The notes beneath the pieces were generated by a model, which was not told the DNA's origin, did not search any database, and saw nothing but the letters and a program-made list of their open reading frames with translations. From an uncultured Bacteroidales bacterium (GTDB lineage: Bacteria > Bacteroidota > Bacteroidia > Bacteroidales > Paludibacteraceae): DNA of 62,050 bases. Positions within the stretch are counted from its first letter, which is position 1, and each line of letters begins with the position of its first letter. This document shows, piece after piece, positions 54,465-62,050 of the stretch. The stretch covers positions 1-62,050 of the forward strand of contig CADAZU010000013.1 in the NCBI GenBank assembly GCA_902792535.1, read 5' to 3'. A program made the translations under genes and the position numbers.

Positions 54465-54854
54465 ATGAAATTAATCTTAGTTATATTATTATCGATTTTG
54501 GACACCATGCCGGGTGTGCAGATCGTGCAGGACAGCGCAATGAACGTGCTGCTGGACGAGGCTGTGAACGGCAAAAGAGAGTTGGTCGAGATAGACGGCT
54601 ACCGCGTGCAGGTCTATTCTTCGAACCGCCAGCAGACCGCCAAAAGTGAGGCGCTGGAGCTGGAGGCGAAGCTGAAAGACAAGGTCAGCCAGACGATTTA
54701 TGTCCAGTACCTCACGCCGTTCTGGAAAGTCCGTTTGGGCGATTTCCGTAATTACGAAGAGGCAAAAGAGTATAAGAGACTGATCGTGCAGCAGTACCCC
54801 GAACTGATGGGAGATACCTATATTGTGCGCGATAAAATACAAGTGTTACAGTGA
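54465..54854 (+). CDS. SPOR-domain protein
   Basis: 129 residues. N-terminal signal ([15 protein letters not shown]), then a C-terminal SPOR domain ([47 protein letters not shown]), which binds denuded glycan strands of peptidoglycan. Periplasmic; possibly division-related. The stop overlaps the folE start. Confidence 0.9.
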   Translation: MKLILVILLSILDTMPGVQIVQDSAMNVLLDEAVNGKRELVEIDGYRVQVYSSNRQQTAKSEALELEAKLKDKVSQTIYVQYLTPFWKVRLGDFRNYEEAKEYKRLIVQQYPELMGDTYIVRDKIQVLQ

Positions 54855-55435
54855 TGGATTTGCAGGCATTTCATGAGAGAGAAGAAGCTACAGCGGCGAT
54901 CGCTGAGGCGGTGAAGACGACCTTGGAGCAGATAGGAGAGGATCCTGCCCGCGAAGGGCTGGTGAAGACGCCGCAACGTGTGGGAAAAGCGCTGCAGTTC
55001 CTTTGCAAAGGCTATAACGAAGACCCGGAGGCGATCCTCCGTGCCGCACTCTTTGAAGAGGACTACCGCCAGATGGTGGTGGTCAAAGATATTGATTTCT
55101 ATTCGCTCTGCGAGCACCATATGCTGCCTTTCTTCGGCAAGGTGCACGTGGCGTACATCCCGAACGGACGTATCACCGGACTCAGTAAGATAGCCCGTGT
55201 CGTCGATGTCTATGCGCGGCGGCTGCAGGTGCAGGAACGGCTCACGACCCAGATCAAGGATTGCATCCAGAACACCCTCAATCCGCTCGGAGTGATGGTG
55301 GTCATTGAGGCGGAGCACCTCTGTATGCAGATGCGCGGCGTCCAGAAACAGCACGCGATGACCGTTACCTCCGACTTCACCGGCGCGTTCAACCGCCAGG
55401 AGACGAGAGACGAGTTCCTCAAACTAATACACTAA
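54854..55435 (+). CDS. folE: GTP cyclohydrolase I
   Basis: 193 residues; makes dihydroneopterin triphosphate for folate. [15 protein letters not shown], zinc ligands in [42 protein letters not shown], and the third zinc Cys in [12 protein letters not shown]. The ATG at 54854 is used; a GTG lies 3 bp earlier. The 3' end overlaps the convergent PorZ gene by 12 bp. Confidence 0.97.
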   Translation: MDLQAFHEREEATAAIAEAVKTTLEQIGEDPAREGLVKTPQRVGKALQFLCKGYNEDPEAILRAALFEEDYRQMVVVKDIDFYSLCEHHMLPFFGKVHVAYIPNGRITGLSKIARVVDVYARRLQVQERLTTQIKDCIQNTLNPLGVMVVIEAEHLCMQMRGVQKQHAMTVTSDFTGAFNRQETRDEFLKLIH

Positions 55436-58400
55436 AATCTTCACTACGGCATGCCCGCCTGCGGCGTTGCATAGCGCGGTATAGACACCCGGAGTGGCTC
55501 TGCGCCCGTCCGGCAGTTTGCCGTCCCATACAGCAGTACCGCCGTGGCTCTTGGTCTTGCAGACTAAGTTACCGCCCGCGTCCACGATATTGACCGTCGT
55601 GTTCTCCATCAGCCCGGTAATACTGATCATTCCGCCGTAGTTGGGACGCACGGGGTTCGGGTACGCATACGCATCGCTCATGTTTTCTTTCGCTTCGCTC
55701 GCGTCGCTGCGGTACGATGCGATACCTCTGTCCGTTCCGACAAATACTTCGCCCGTCTTCGGCATAATGGCGATGGATTGCACGCTGTTGGCAGGTAGAA
55801 GCGAATTATTCTCCGTGAAATGCGCCACGGTGATCGTGTCGTCCTCTATCAGGTACAGACCCGAGTTGGCTGTGCCGATCCACATCCGGTTACCGCCGTC
55901 CACAGCGAGGCAGTTGATCTGCTCGTCGCCCAAGAGGTAGTCGCCTAATCCGGTGCCGTCGTTGCGCGGAATAATGATCCGCCGGCAGGCATTGGAACTA
56001 AAAAAATCCACCTCTTTCGGAATAATAATGATGCCTTTGTCTGTACCAACCCAGATGCGGTTGTTCTGGTCTTGCGCGAAGCATCGGAAATTAGCCGGCG
56101 TGAGGACATTGCCGTTTTGGTCTATAAACGAGCTGCGCGCTGTGCTGCGGTCGTCTCCGCTCATAGCCGGTGTGCCGCCGTCGTCCAGCAGGATCAGACT
56201 GGGAGTCCCGCGTTGGCTTATCATCCATTTCCATTGTGCTTTGCGCCGATCCATCCATATGCCGGCAGGGGTCTCTATCTGGAGGCTGTTCCGCAGGTTC
56301 AGACCGATCCATTGACCTTGCGGCGTGCGCACATGCACCGGCTTGCCTTCTTCGGTGGCATTCATCACCCATAAATACCCCTGCTCATCCATCATCGCGC
56401 CGTCCGTGCGGGTATAGTAATAGTCGTCTCCGCCGGCTTCTGCGGCGCGCAGCGTACTATTCGCGCGGTCGTAATGAGCTGTTGCTTTATAGTTCTTGAA
56501 TTCAAACACACCCGTCCCGTAAGTCGCTACATAGAAATGCCCCGGATCATTATTGTCCACCGCGTACTGCACCGCGTCGCGGATGTCGTGCCCCGTGTAG
56601 TACCATGTGTCCTGCCATGGGATCCCTCGCCATTGCGTACCATCGTAGATACTCAGGCTGCTCTGCCGTCCGAACTGCTCCGACCAGCGGCCGCCGGGAG
56701 CTACATACAGTTGATCATGCGCGATGTCCAGATGGTAACCGAAATTGCTCATCGGACCCTCCGGTTGGAACCGGTCATCCCCTGCGTTCCCCAGCCGGAC
56801 AAGTCCTTTGCTCTCTTCCGCTAACCAATATTCACCATCGGCATAAACAGCGTCTGTGGCTGCATAGCGGTCGGTCAGACCGACTAAACTATCATCGTCT
56901 TGAAGCCTGAATAAGCCCTTATTTTGTTGATAGACAAGCATTTGTCCTCCGCTGGCGTGCATCCATGCAACGGGTTCATTCGCAATCTGTTTCCATGTCT
57001 CTCCCTCGCGGCGGTAGAGCGAGTCGTGCGCCAGAACATAGATATGATCCCGATAAACAGCCGCTTCTTGTACTTGCTCAAACGGGATTGCTTCGGTCTG
57101 CCAGTAATTGTAATCCACCAAGTTGTCTCTCGTCGAAGCTTTGTAAATCCGGTCGTACGAGAAGGCATAGAGCGTGTCGCCCATCTCCACCAGCTGCTCC
57201 ACCTCTACGTTCGCCGCCTGCGAACCGATATAATAGGTGTCGCTCACTTCGCCTCTGCGCGGCTGGATAGCGATGATGCCGAATGGCATAGCCAAATAAC
57301 TGTATCTCGCTCCGACGCATATGTCGTTGATTGTCACATCGATAGAACCGGCTTTCATGGATATGTCCGCCATCTGAGTCACATCTCCTCCGTCGCTCAG
57401 CAGGTCGATCTGACCATTCTCATAAGCGATGATCAACTGCCTTGCAGCGGCATCGTAGGCGATATGTACCACGCCTGTACCATTCAGCCCCGTTGCTTTG
57501 TTCCAATAGACGATCTGGTCGTCTGCTTTGTCCACGCTGAAGAGCGAACCGTTCGCTACGGCAAAGATACCTTGACCGGTAGCGGCTATCTCTGTCGGGT
57601 TGGAGTAGGACAGATGCAGTCTCCATCGCTGCATACTGCCTTCCTCCATTTCCTTCGTCCCTTCACCTTCCGCCTTCAACCTTTCATCTTCCCCCTCCGG
57701 GTTATATTCCACTAATCCTTCCGCCGTACCGATCCATACATGCCCCTCCTGATCTGCCGCCAGCGACAAAATGCCATTGGCGCTCATCGCCGAGTTATCC
57801 GTGGTATAGTGCCCCAAGATCTCTGTCGCCTCTTCGTTCAGCTCATATACACCCAGCGTCTCCGAACCGATCCATATATGCCCGTCCGGCGTCTGCGCCA
57901 GCGCTTTCATCCGCAGCGTCGTAATGGGGTTCTCGCCGTTATGGTCCATTATGTCCGGCTGAATGATTGCGTCGGAGGTAAAGAAATCCGTCTCCGCGTC
58001 GATATATGCGGCGCCTTGCTCCGTCGCCATCCACAGACGACCCATCCTGTCTTGCATGATTGCAAATAGATCCACCGGCGCGAAATTCTGCCCGTGCTGG
58101 TTAGTCCATTCGCGGCGTAGATAAGCGCGGTCGTCCGTCGCCTCCGTCGGTGTTCCGCCGTCGTCCAATAGCATCATGCCGGAAGGTTTGTAGGCGGAAG
58201 TCACCCATTTCAGATGTTCGTTGCGGCGGTCTATGACCAGATCGCCGGGGATAGAGATTTTGATGGACTGGTTGTCTGCAACGATCGGCAGACTATAGAA
58301 CCTCTCGCCCTCTTTGATAATAACGGGAGAGGAGTTGTCGGCGTTTAAGAACCACAGTCTGCCTGCGCTGTCATATGCACCGCCGATGAGGCGGGTGTAC

Positions 58401-59470
58401 ATCTGGGGGTTATTGGCTACCGCCGATGTGATCACGTCGTTTGCACTCGTATGCCCGATACACCGTTCACCTTGAAACTCATACAGGCCTGTGCCGTAAC
58501 TGGTTATGAAATAATGGTTTATGTCGCTCAGGTCAACGGCTGTATGCATGAAATCGCGCACGATATTTACCCCTGTCTGCGCTGCAATCGAGTCGCGTTT
58601 GATATTGCGCCATGTGCCTTCTTTATATCGCATCACATGCCCCGGAGTGCCGTCCTGTTGGGTCCATCTGCCGCCGGCTAATACCGTGACTACCCCTCCG
58701 TCCGTGGAGAGATAATAAGGTTTATTGATGATCGGTCCGTTCGGCTTGTAGGTCAGCCTTCCGTTGCCGGTAAACCGGACGATACCTTCTCCATGACCGG
58801 CGTACCAGTGGTTCGTCGCGTCTTGGTAGTGCGTACCTTTCTCGCTGTCCGGCTCTATGCGCGTGCTGCGAACCTCGCGTCTCCAAACCCTGTAATCCAC
58901 GATGTTATCGCGCTTGGCTGCGCTAAACAGACTGTCGTCGGTGAACGCATAGATACTGTCGCCCGCCAGCCGTACATCTTTTACGTCCGTCTCTTCGCCA
59001 CCCGGTCGCAACCAATAACTATCCACCAGCCTATTCTCCCTTAGATCCATCGTCTGGATACCAAAAGCGGTCGATAAATAAGCCGTTCTGCCTGAGATGG
59101 TGATATTGTTGATGGTCTTGCGCTGAGTCATATCTTTGGTGTATAACTCGCTGATATACTGCGTGCTATTCCTCTTTAAGATATCTATCTTTCCTGTCCC
59201 GTAACCGATCAGCAGCTGTTTGCCAACCTCGTCGTAATAGATACACGTGATACCTGTGCCGTGCAGGCCCGATTGGTTGTTATACACCTTGAGCACCTCG
59301 CTTTGTTTCTCCACGCTGTATAGACTACCGTCCGAGATGGCATACACGCGATCCTCCGCCATCGCGATCTGCGTCACGTTGTTATAGGCAAAATGTGTCG
59401 TCCATTTGCCCGCATGAAGCGGAAGAATCGACAACAAACACCCTGCGGCTATGAGTTTGAGAACTTTCAT
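55424..59470 (-). CDS. porZ: PorZ-like type IX secretion protein, tandem double-length form
   Basis: 1348 residues with signal peptide. Begins [33 protein letters not shown], matching the start of PorZ, the surface component of T9SS. Two beta-propeller regions and a C-terminal sorting-type domain make up ordinary PorZ (about 780 residues). Here the propeller region occurs twice: ~20-588 and ~615-1270 ([32 protein letters not shown]). They are joined by a charged linker ([20 protein letters not shown]) from a tandem DNA tract. One C-terminal domain (~1280-1348, [20 protein letters not shown]) ends the protein. Confidence 0.85.
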   Translation of the reverse strand: MKVLKLIAAGCLLSILPLHAGKWTTHFAYNNVTQIAMAEDRVYAISDGSLYSVEKQSEVLKVYNNQSGLHGTGITCIYYDEVGKQLLIGYGTGKIDILKRNSTQYISELYTKDMTQRKTINNITISGRTAYLSTAFGIQTMDLRENRLVDSYWLRPGGEETDVKDVRLAGDSIYAFTDDSLFSAAKRDNIVDYRVWRREVRSTRIEPDSEKGTHYQDATNHWYAGHGEGIVRFTGNGRLTYKPNGPIINKPYYLSTDGGVVTVLAGGRWTQQDGTPGHVMRYKEGTWRNIKRDSIAAQTGVNIVRDFMHTAVDLSDINHYFITSYGTGLYEFQGERCIGHTSANDVITSAVANNPQMYTRLIGGAYDSAGRLWFLNADNSSPVIIKEGERFYSLPIVADNQSIKISIPGDLVIDRRNEHLKWVTSAYKPSGMMLLDDGGTPTEATDDRAYLRREWTNQHGQNFAPVDLFAIMQDRMGRLWMATEQGAAYIDAETDFFTSDAIIQPDIMDHNGENPITTLRMKALAQTPDGHIWIGSETLGVYELNEEATEILGHYTTDNSAMSANGILSLAADQEGHVWIGTAEGLVEYNPEGEDERLKAEGEGTKEMEEGSMQRWRLHLSYSNPTEIAATGQGIFAVANGSLFSVDKADDQIVYWNKATGLNGTGVVHIAYDAAARQLIIAYENGQIDLLSDGGDVTQMADISMKAGSIDVTINDICVGARYSYLAMPFGIIAIQPRRGEVSDTYYIGSQAANVEVEQLVEMGDTLYAFSYDRIYKASTRDNLVDYNYWQTEAIPFEQVQEAAVYRDHIYVLAHDSLYRREGETWKQIANEPVAWMHASGGQMLVYQQNKGLFRLQDDDSLVGLTDRYAATDAVYADGEYWLAEESKGLVRLGNAGDDRFQPEGPMSNFGYHLDIAHDQLYVAPGGRWSEQFGRQSSLSIYDGTQWRGIPWQDTWYYTGHDIRDAVQYAVDNNDPGHFYVATYGTGVFEFKNYKATAHYDRANSTLRAAEAGGDDYYYTRTDGAMMDEQGYLWVMNATEEGKPVHVRTPQGQWIGLNLRNSLQIETPAGIWMDRRKAQWKWMISQRGTPSLILLDDGGTPAMSGDDRSTARSSFIDQNGNVLTPANFRCFAQDQNNRIWVGTDKGIIIIPKEVDFFSSNACRRIIIPRNDGTGLGDYLLGDEQINCLAVDGGNRMWIGTANSGLYLIEDDTITVAHFTENNSLLPANSVQSIAIMPKTGEVFVGTDRGIASYRSDASEAKENMSDAYAYPNPVRPNYGGMISITGLMENTTVNIVDAGGNLVCKTKSHGGTAVWDGKLPDGRRATPGVYTALCNAAGGHAVVKILVY

Positions 59471-59599
59471 CCTAAATCTTAATAATAGTATATTTTTATA
59501 CCCTGAAAATAAGGGGTCTTTTTTTCGGGGTTGTTCCGTGGTTGTTTCGTGGTCAATACCTAAGCATTGCCTATGTGAAAAATCTTAAAAATAGTACAT

Positions 59600-60241
59600 T
59601 TATAGTACCTTCACTAATTCTTCGATAGCGCGTGCGCGGTGGCTGATTTGGTTCTTCACCTCTGCCGGCAACTCTCCGAAAGTCTTGTCGTAACCCTCAG
59701 GAATGAAAATCGGGTCGTAACCGAATCCGCCTTCGCCGTATTCCGACTCTGCTATACGACCACGCACAATTCCGGCAACTTGAATTAACTCCTTCCCTTC
59801 AGGGAGGGACGGGGTAGGCTTCCGGATTAAACTGATCACGGTCCGGAACTGACATCCTCTGTCCGCTCTCCCCTTCAACTCACGCAATGCCTTTGCCCGG
59901 TTTGCCTTAAAGATCATCATCTCATCGTTCAGCACCGCGCCCGCATCATCCTCTCTATACCACCTCGCGGTATATACCCCCGGACGACCCTCCAATGCGT
60001 CGATCTCTAGACCGGTATCGTCTGCAAAAACACCATCAATACCCAATCTGCCATTCACCAATAACCATTCATAAACGGCTTTAGCCTTTATCGCGCTGTT
60101 CTCTTCCAGGGTCAAGCCGGTCTCGTCGATCTCTTGTTCGAATCCGATCTCTTTGAGACTCAGCACTTCTACTCCGGCAGGCATCATCGCCCGCACTTCC
60201 GCTAACTTATGCGCGTTGTTTGATGCAAATACTAATCTCAT
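59600..60241 (-). CDS. rdgB: XTP/dITP diphosphatase
   Basis: 213 residues; hydrolyses non-canonical purine triphosphates. FASNNAHKLAEVRAMM, ETGLTLEENSAIKAKAVYEW, FADDTGLEIDALEGRPGVYTARW and GEGGFGYDPIFIPEG. Residues ~138-150 (PTPSLPEGKEL) are an extra loop encoded by the palindromic repeat at 59789-59826. The ATG at 60241 overlaps the upstream stop as ATGA; the ATG at 60250 is less likely. Confidence 0.95.
   Translation of the reverse strand: MRLVFASNNAHKLAEVRAMMPAGVEVLSLKEIGFEQEIDETGLTLEENSAIKAKAVYEWLLVNGRLGIDGVFADDTGLEIDALEGRPGVYTARWYREDDAGAVLNDEMMIFKANRAKALRELKGRADRGCQFRTVISLIRKPTPSLPEGKELIQVAGIVRGRIAESEYGEGGFGYDPIFIPEGYDKTFGELPAEVKNQISHRARAIEELVKVL
59789..59826 (-). repeat. REP-like palindrome inside rdgB
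   Basis: CTCCTTCCCTTCAGGGAGGG followed by ACGGGGTAGGCTTCCGG. In frame, in a predicted beta-hairpin loop. Confidence 0.7.
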
Positions 60242-60669
60242 TTTACCCATGTTTGGTTTCGTCCCAAGAATCCGCGTTTGTCTAAACTGCCGCGCAGCAC
60301 TAACTTCCCGTCCTTCATGTAAATCTTGCCGTAGTAAAACTTACCGCTCTCCGGATCCAGCACTTTGCCGCCTACCAACTGACCGTCCTCTGCCTTCATT
60401 CCGCGAATGATCACCAGACCTTCTATCGGCGCATTGTGATCCTCGTCTTTGCAGGCTTCGCATTTCAGCTCCAACTCCTGATACATCAGCATCTTACTGA
60501 TCTTGCCGTAGTATAAACCGTCGCTCCCTTTGTATATCGTTACGACGGAGCGACGCTCACCGGTCTTGTCATCCACGGTCTTCCAATCGCCTAAGATCGC
60601 ACTCACTTGCGCATTCATGTTGGTAATAGACAATAGTACTAACAGAGCTAATAGAATTCGATTCCTCAT
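60238..60669 (-). CDS. DUF2147 secreted protein
   Basis: 143 residues; signal peptide (ILLALLVLLSITNMNAQ), then the DUF2147 pattern: ILGDWKTVDDKTGERRSVVTIYKGSDGLYYGKI, GLVIIRGMKAEDGQLVGGKVLDPESGKFYYGKI and GFLGRNQTWVK. Secreted or periplasmic; role unknown. Operon with rdgB. Confidence 0.93.
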   Translation of the reverse strand: MRNRILLALLVLLSITNMNAQVSAILGDWKTVDDKTGERRSVVTIYKGSDGLYYGKISKMLMYQELELKCEACKDEDHNAPIEGLVIIRGMKAEDGQLVGGKVLDPESGKFYYGKIYMKDGKLVLRGSLDKRGFLGRNQTWVK

Positions 60670-60690
60670 ATTTTAACTATTTTGGGCTGC

Positions 60691-60721
60691 AAAGTTACTA
60701 TAAAAAATCCGAATACGCAAA
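60691..60721 (-). promoter_or_regulatory. Promoter of the DUF2147-rdgB operon
   Basis: Minus strand TTG (60721-60719), 20-bp gap, TAACTTTG (60698-60691). Confidence 0.8.
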
Positions 60722-60875
60722 TAAAACTTGTTTTAATTTCGTATTTGCAGGATTTTGCAGACGTAATTTCGGGGGAAAACGTAGTTGGCGGAGTCCGAAG
60801 TTACGCAAAAAATCCCATATATTCAAGCAAAAACGCAAGAAAATGCATTTTTTTTGCATTTTTTTGCCAAAAAAT

Positions 60876-60906
60876 TTGGTCATGTCAGAAAAAAGCAGTA
60901 CTTTTG
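60876..60906 (+). promoter_or_regulatory. Promoter of the tRNA cluster
   Basis: TTTGG (TTG 60876-60878), 20-bp gap, TACTTTTG 60899-60906 with AAAAAAGCAG before the TA. Confidence 0.85.
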
Positions 60907-60959
60907 CACCCGCTTTCGGTTAAGAGGGCGTTTGATCTTACTTTTATAGATTAAAAGTT

Positions 60960-61032
<73 letters not shown>

Positions 61033-61057
61033 CTTTTTTTTTGCCGTTAGGCAAAAG

Positions 61058-61107
61058 GGGGTCCCCGCAAATTTTAATTTGTGGGGAGAGCGGAGGCATA
61101 AGTTGCC
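61058..61107 (+). repeat. Spacer direct repeat with hairpin, copy 1
   Basis: 50 bp matching 61269-61318 at 48 positions. It contains CCCCGCAAATT / AATTTGTGGGG, an 11-bp stem in RNA with one G-U pair. Confidence 0.85.
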
Positions 61108-61160
61108 CGTTTATTTAGCGGAGCGGTATAAACCTTTGCAACCTTATTGCCGAACGCGAT

Positions 61161-61242
61161 GCCCAGATGGCGGAATTGGTAGACGCGTGCGTTTCAGGTG
61201 CGCATGCCGCGAGGTGTGCAGGTTCGAGTCCTGTTCTGGGCA
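61161..61242 (+). tRNA. tRNA-Leu (CAG)
   Basis: Acceptor GCCCAGA/TTCTGGGC, D-loop AATTGGTAGAC, anticodon loop TTCAGGT, long variable arm (TGCCGCGAGGTGTG), T-loop TTCGAGT. Confidence 0.95.
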
Positions 61243-61268
61243 CAACAAATCTCCCGAAGGGATCCAAT

Positions 61269-61318
61269 GGGGTCCCCGCAAATTTTAATTTGTGGGGAGA
61301 GCGGAGGCGCAAGTTGCC
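61269..61318 (+). repeat. Spacer direct repeat with hairpin, copy 2
   Basis: See 61058-61107; differs at two bases (GGCGCAAG versus GGCATAAG). Confidence 0.85.
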
Positions 61319-61326
61319 GAACGCGA

Positions 61327-61410
61327 GCGCAGGTGGTGAAATTGGTATACACGCTACTTTGAGGGGGTAGTGGTCGCAAGATCGTGTGAGTTCGAGTCTC
61401 ATCCTGCGCA
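61327..61410 (+). tRNA. tRNA-Leu (GAG)
   Basis: Acceptor GCGCAGG/CCTGCGC, anticodon stem CTACT/GGTAG with loop TTGAGGG, variable arm TGGTCGCAAGATCG, T-loop TTCGAGT. Confidence 0.95.
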
Positions 61411-61416
61411 CTATAT

Positions 61417-61450
61417 GGAGTATCTTCTTTTGGAGATACTCCTTTTTTTT
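61417..61450 (+). terminator. Terminator of the tRNA cluster
   Basis: GGAGTATCT / AGATACTCC stem (9 bp), then eight T. Confidence 0.95.
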
Positions 61451-61712
61451 GTCTATTCATATTCTTTGTATCTATCCATATATCTTTTGTGTCTGCCTAT
61501 TTCTCTCTCTTATACACGCACGCGTGTACGCGCACACACCCGTTCCTTATATATATTATATACGCATGCATGGAAGAGCCGATAGGGACCTTTTCTCGCT
61601 TTTTGCACGTAATGCCCCAAAATACCCTCATTTTTGCTAAAAAATACGGTTATTGATTTTCAATGAGTTACGAAGAAAGTGCATTTTTTAGTGCATTTTT
61701 TTGCAAAAATAT

Positions 61713-61743
61713 TTGGTCAATTCAAAAAAAAGCTGTACCTTTG
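61713..61743 (+). promoter_or_regulatory. Promoter of the rRNA operon
   Basis: TTTGGTCAA (TTG 61713-61715), 20-bp gap, TACCTTTG 61736-61743. Confidence 0.85.
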
Positions 61744-61749
61744 CACTCG

Positions 61750-62007
61750 CTTTTGAGAAACAAGTGTGTTTCGATTTTCTACCGGAGCCCGGACATTAAA
61801 ATTCAGATTCTCGAGTGAGAACCTAATTTTTTTGCGCCAAACCGAAGGAAAACATCTTTGAAAGATTGATACAATTAGTGTAGTACAAGAACTGATCGGT
61901 CGCAAGACCGAAACAATAAATCCGCCAAGTTTGGCGGATCAAGGTTCCCGAAAAAATTCTACACTTGATAAATTCGATTATTCTGAGCTATCTTATAAAT
62001 TTCTTTT
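61750..62007 (+). other. rRNA operon leader
   Basis: About 260 bp between promoter and 16S, with hairpins CGGTC-GCAA-GACCG (61897-61910) and ATCCGCCAA-GT-TTGGCGGAT (61920-61939). Likely antitermination and RNase III processing region; no gene. Confidence 0.6.
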
Positions 62008-62050
62008 ACAACGAAGAGTTTGATCCTGGCTCAGGATGAACGCTAGCGAC
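62008..62050 (+). rRNA. rrs: 16S ribosomal RNA, 5' end (partial)
   Basis: AGAGTTTGATCCTGGCTCAG begins at 62015, then GATGAACGCTAGC, the universal 16S start. The mature 5' end is estimated seven bases upstream. The gene runs off the right edge. Confidence 0.97.

Overview
The window comes from a member of the Bacteroidales, by inference a gut or rumen type close to Paludibacter/Prevotella/Porphyromonas. The evidence is a SusC/SusD pair, almost no Shine-Dalgarno sequences, promoters of the Bacteroidetes TTG-20 bp-TAnnTTTG form, serine palmitoyltransferase (sphingolipids), a PorZ-type type IX secretion protein, and the 5' end of a 16S rRNA gene at the right edge. The genes are dense, mostly housekeeping, with a few accessory stretches. 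I see no insertion sequence, prophage or CRISPR array.

Layout. 1-10103: a fructan (levan/inulin) utilisation locus: SusC (partial), SusD, a DUF4960 surface protein, a GH32-like enzyme and a secreted lectin-like protein (both frameshifted as read), then an exo-GH32, a sugar permease and a fructokinase. 10221-14207: UvrD/PcrA helicase, split chromate transporter, uridine kinase. 14384-18953: OmpA/TPR lipoprotein, small membrane protein, MutL, metallophosphatase. 19075-25997: acpP, fabF, a small winged-helix protein, asd, U32 protein, DUF4271, hemD, rnpA, yidD, trmD. 26389-32413: TPR-AraC membrane regulator, a large repeat-containing secreted protein and two very small ORFs. 32679-35549: pseudouridine catabolism (psuK, psuG), the C-terminal half of a 5'-nucleotidase and a small lipoprotein. 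35518-44189 (minus strand): LD-carboxypeptidase, SDR, HigBA, serine palmitoyltransferase, malate dehydrogenase, esterase, PCMD protein, glycosyltransferase. 44397-47887: AraC regulator, a low-complexity gap, an orphan gene and an MBL-fold hydrolase. 48020-55435: gyrB, LOG protein, a coiled-coil/lectin protein, kdsA, nucleoside kinase, SPOR protein, folE. 55424-60669 (minus): a doubled PorZ, RdgB, DUF2147. 60960-62050: tRNA-Gly, two tRNA-Leu, rRNA promoter and leader, 16S start.

The most unusual content is not a gene. (1) A structured element of about 180 bp occurs twice (42452-42632 and 45872-46055) with its own promoter-like box, a multi-helix fold and helix-preserving differences, and looks like an undescribed small RNA family. 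(2) GC-rich palindromic elements sit in frame inside protein genes (rnpA twice, yidD, an esterase, rdgB, a small secreted protein). Two of them, in rnpA and the esterase, are 59/60 identical. (3) Degenerate short-period (7-9 bp) tandem tracts, built from a few recurring words, sit just before start codons and also in frame inside proteins, where they form loops, linkers and even signal-peptide cores. (4) PorZ is a head-to-tail duplication.
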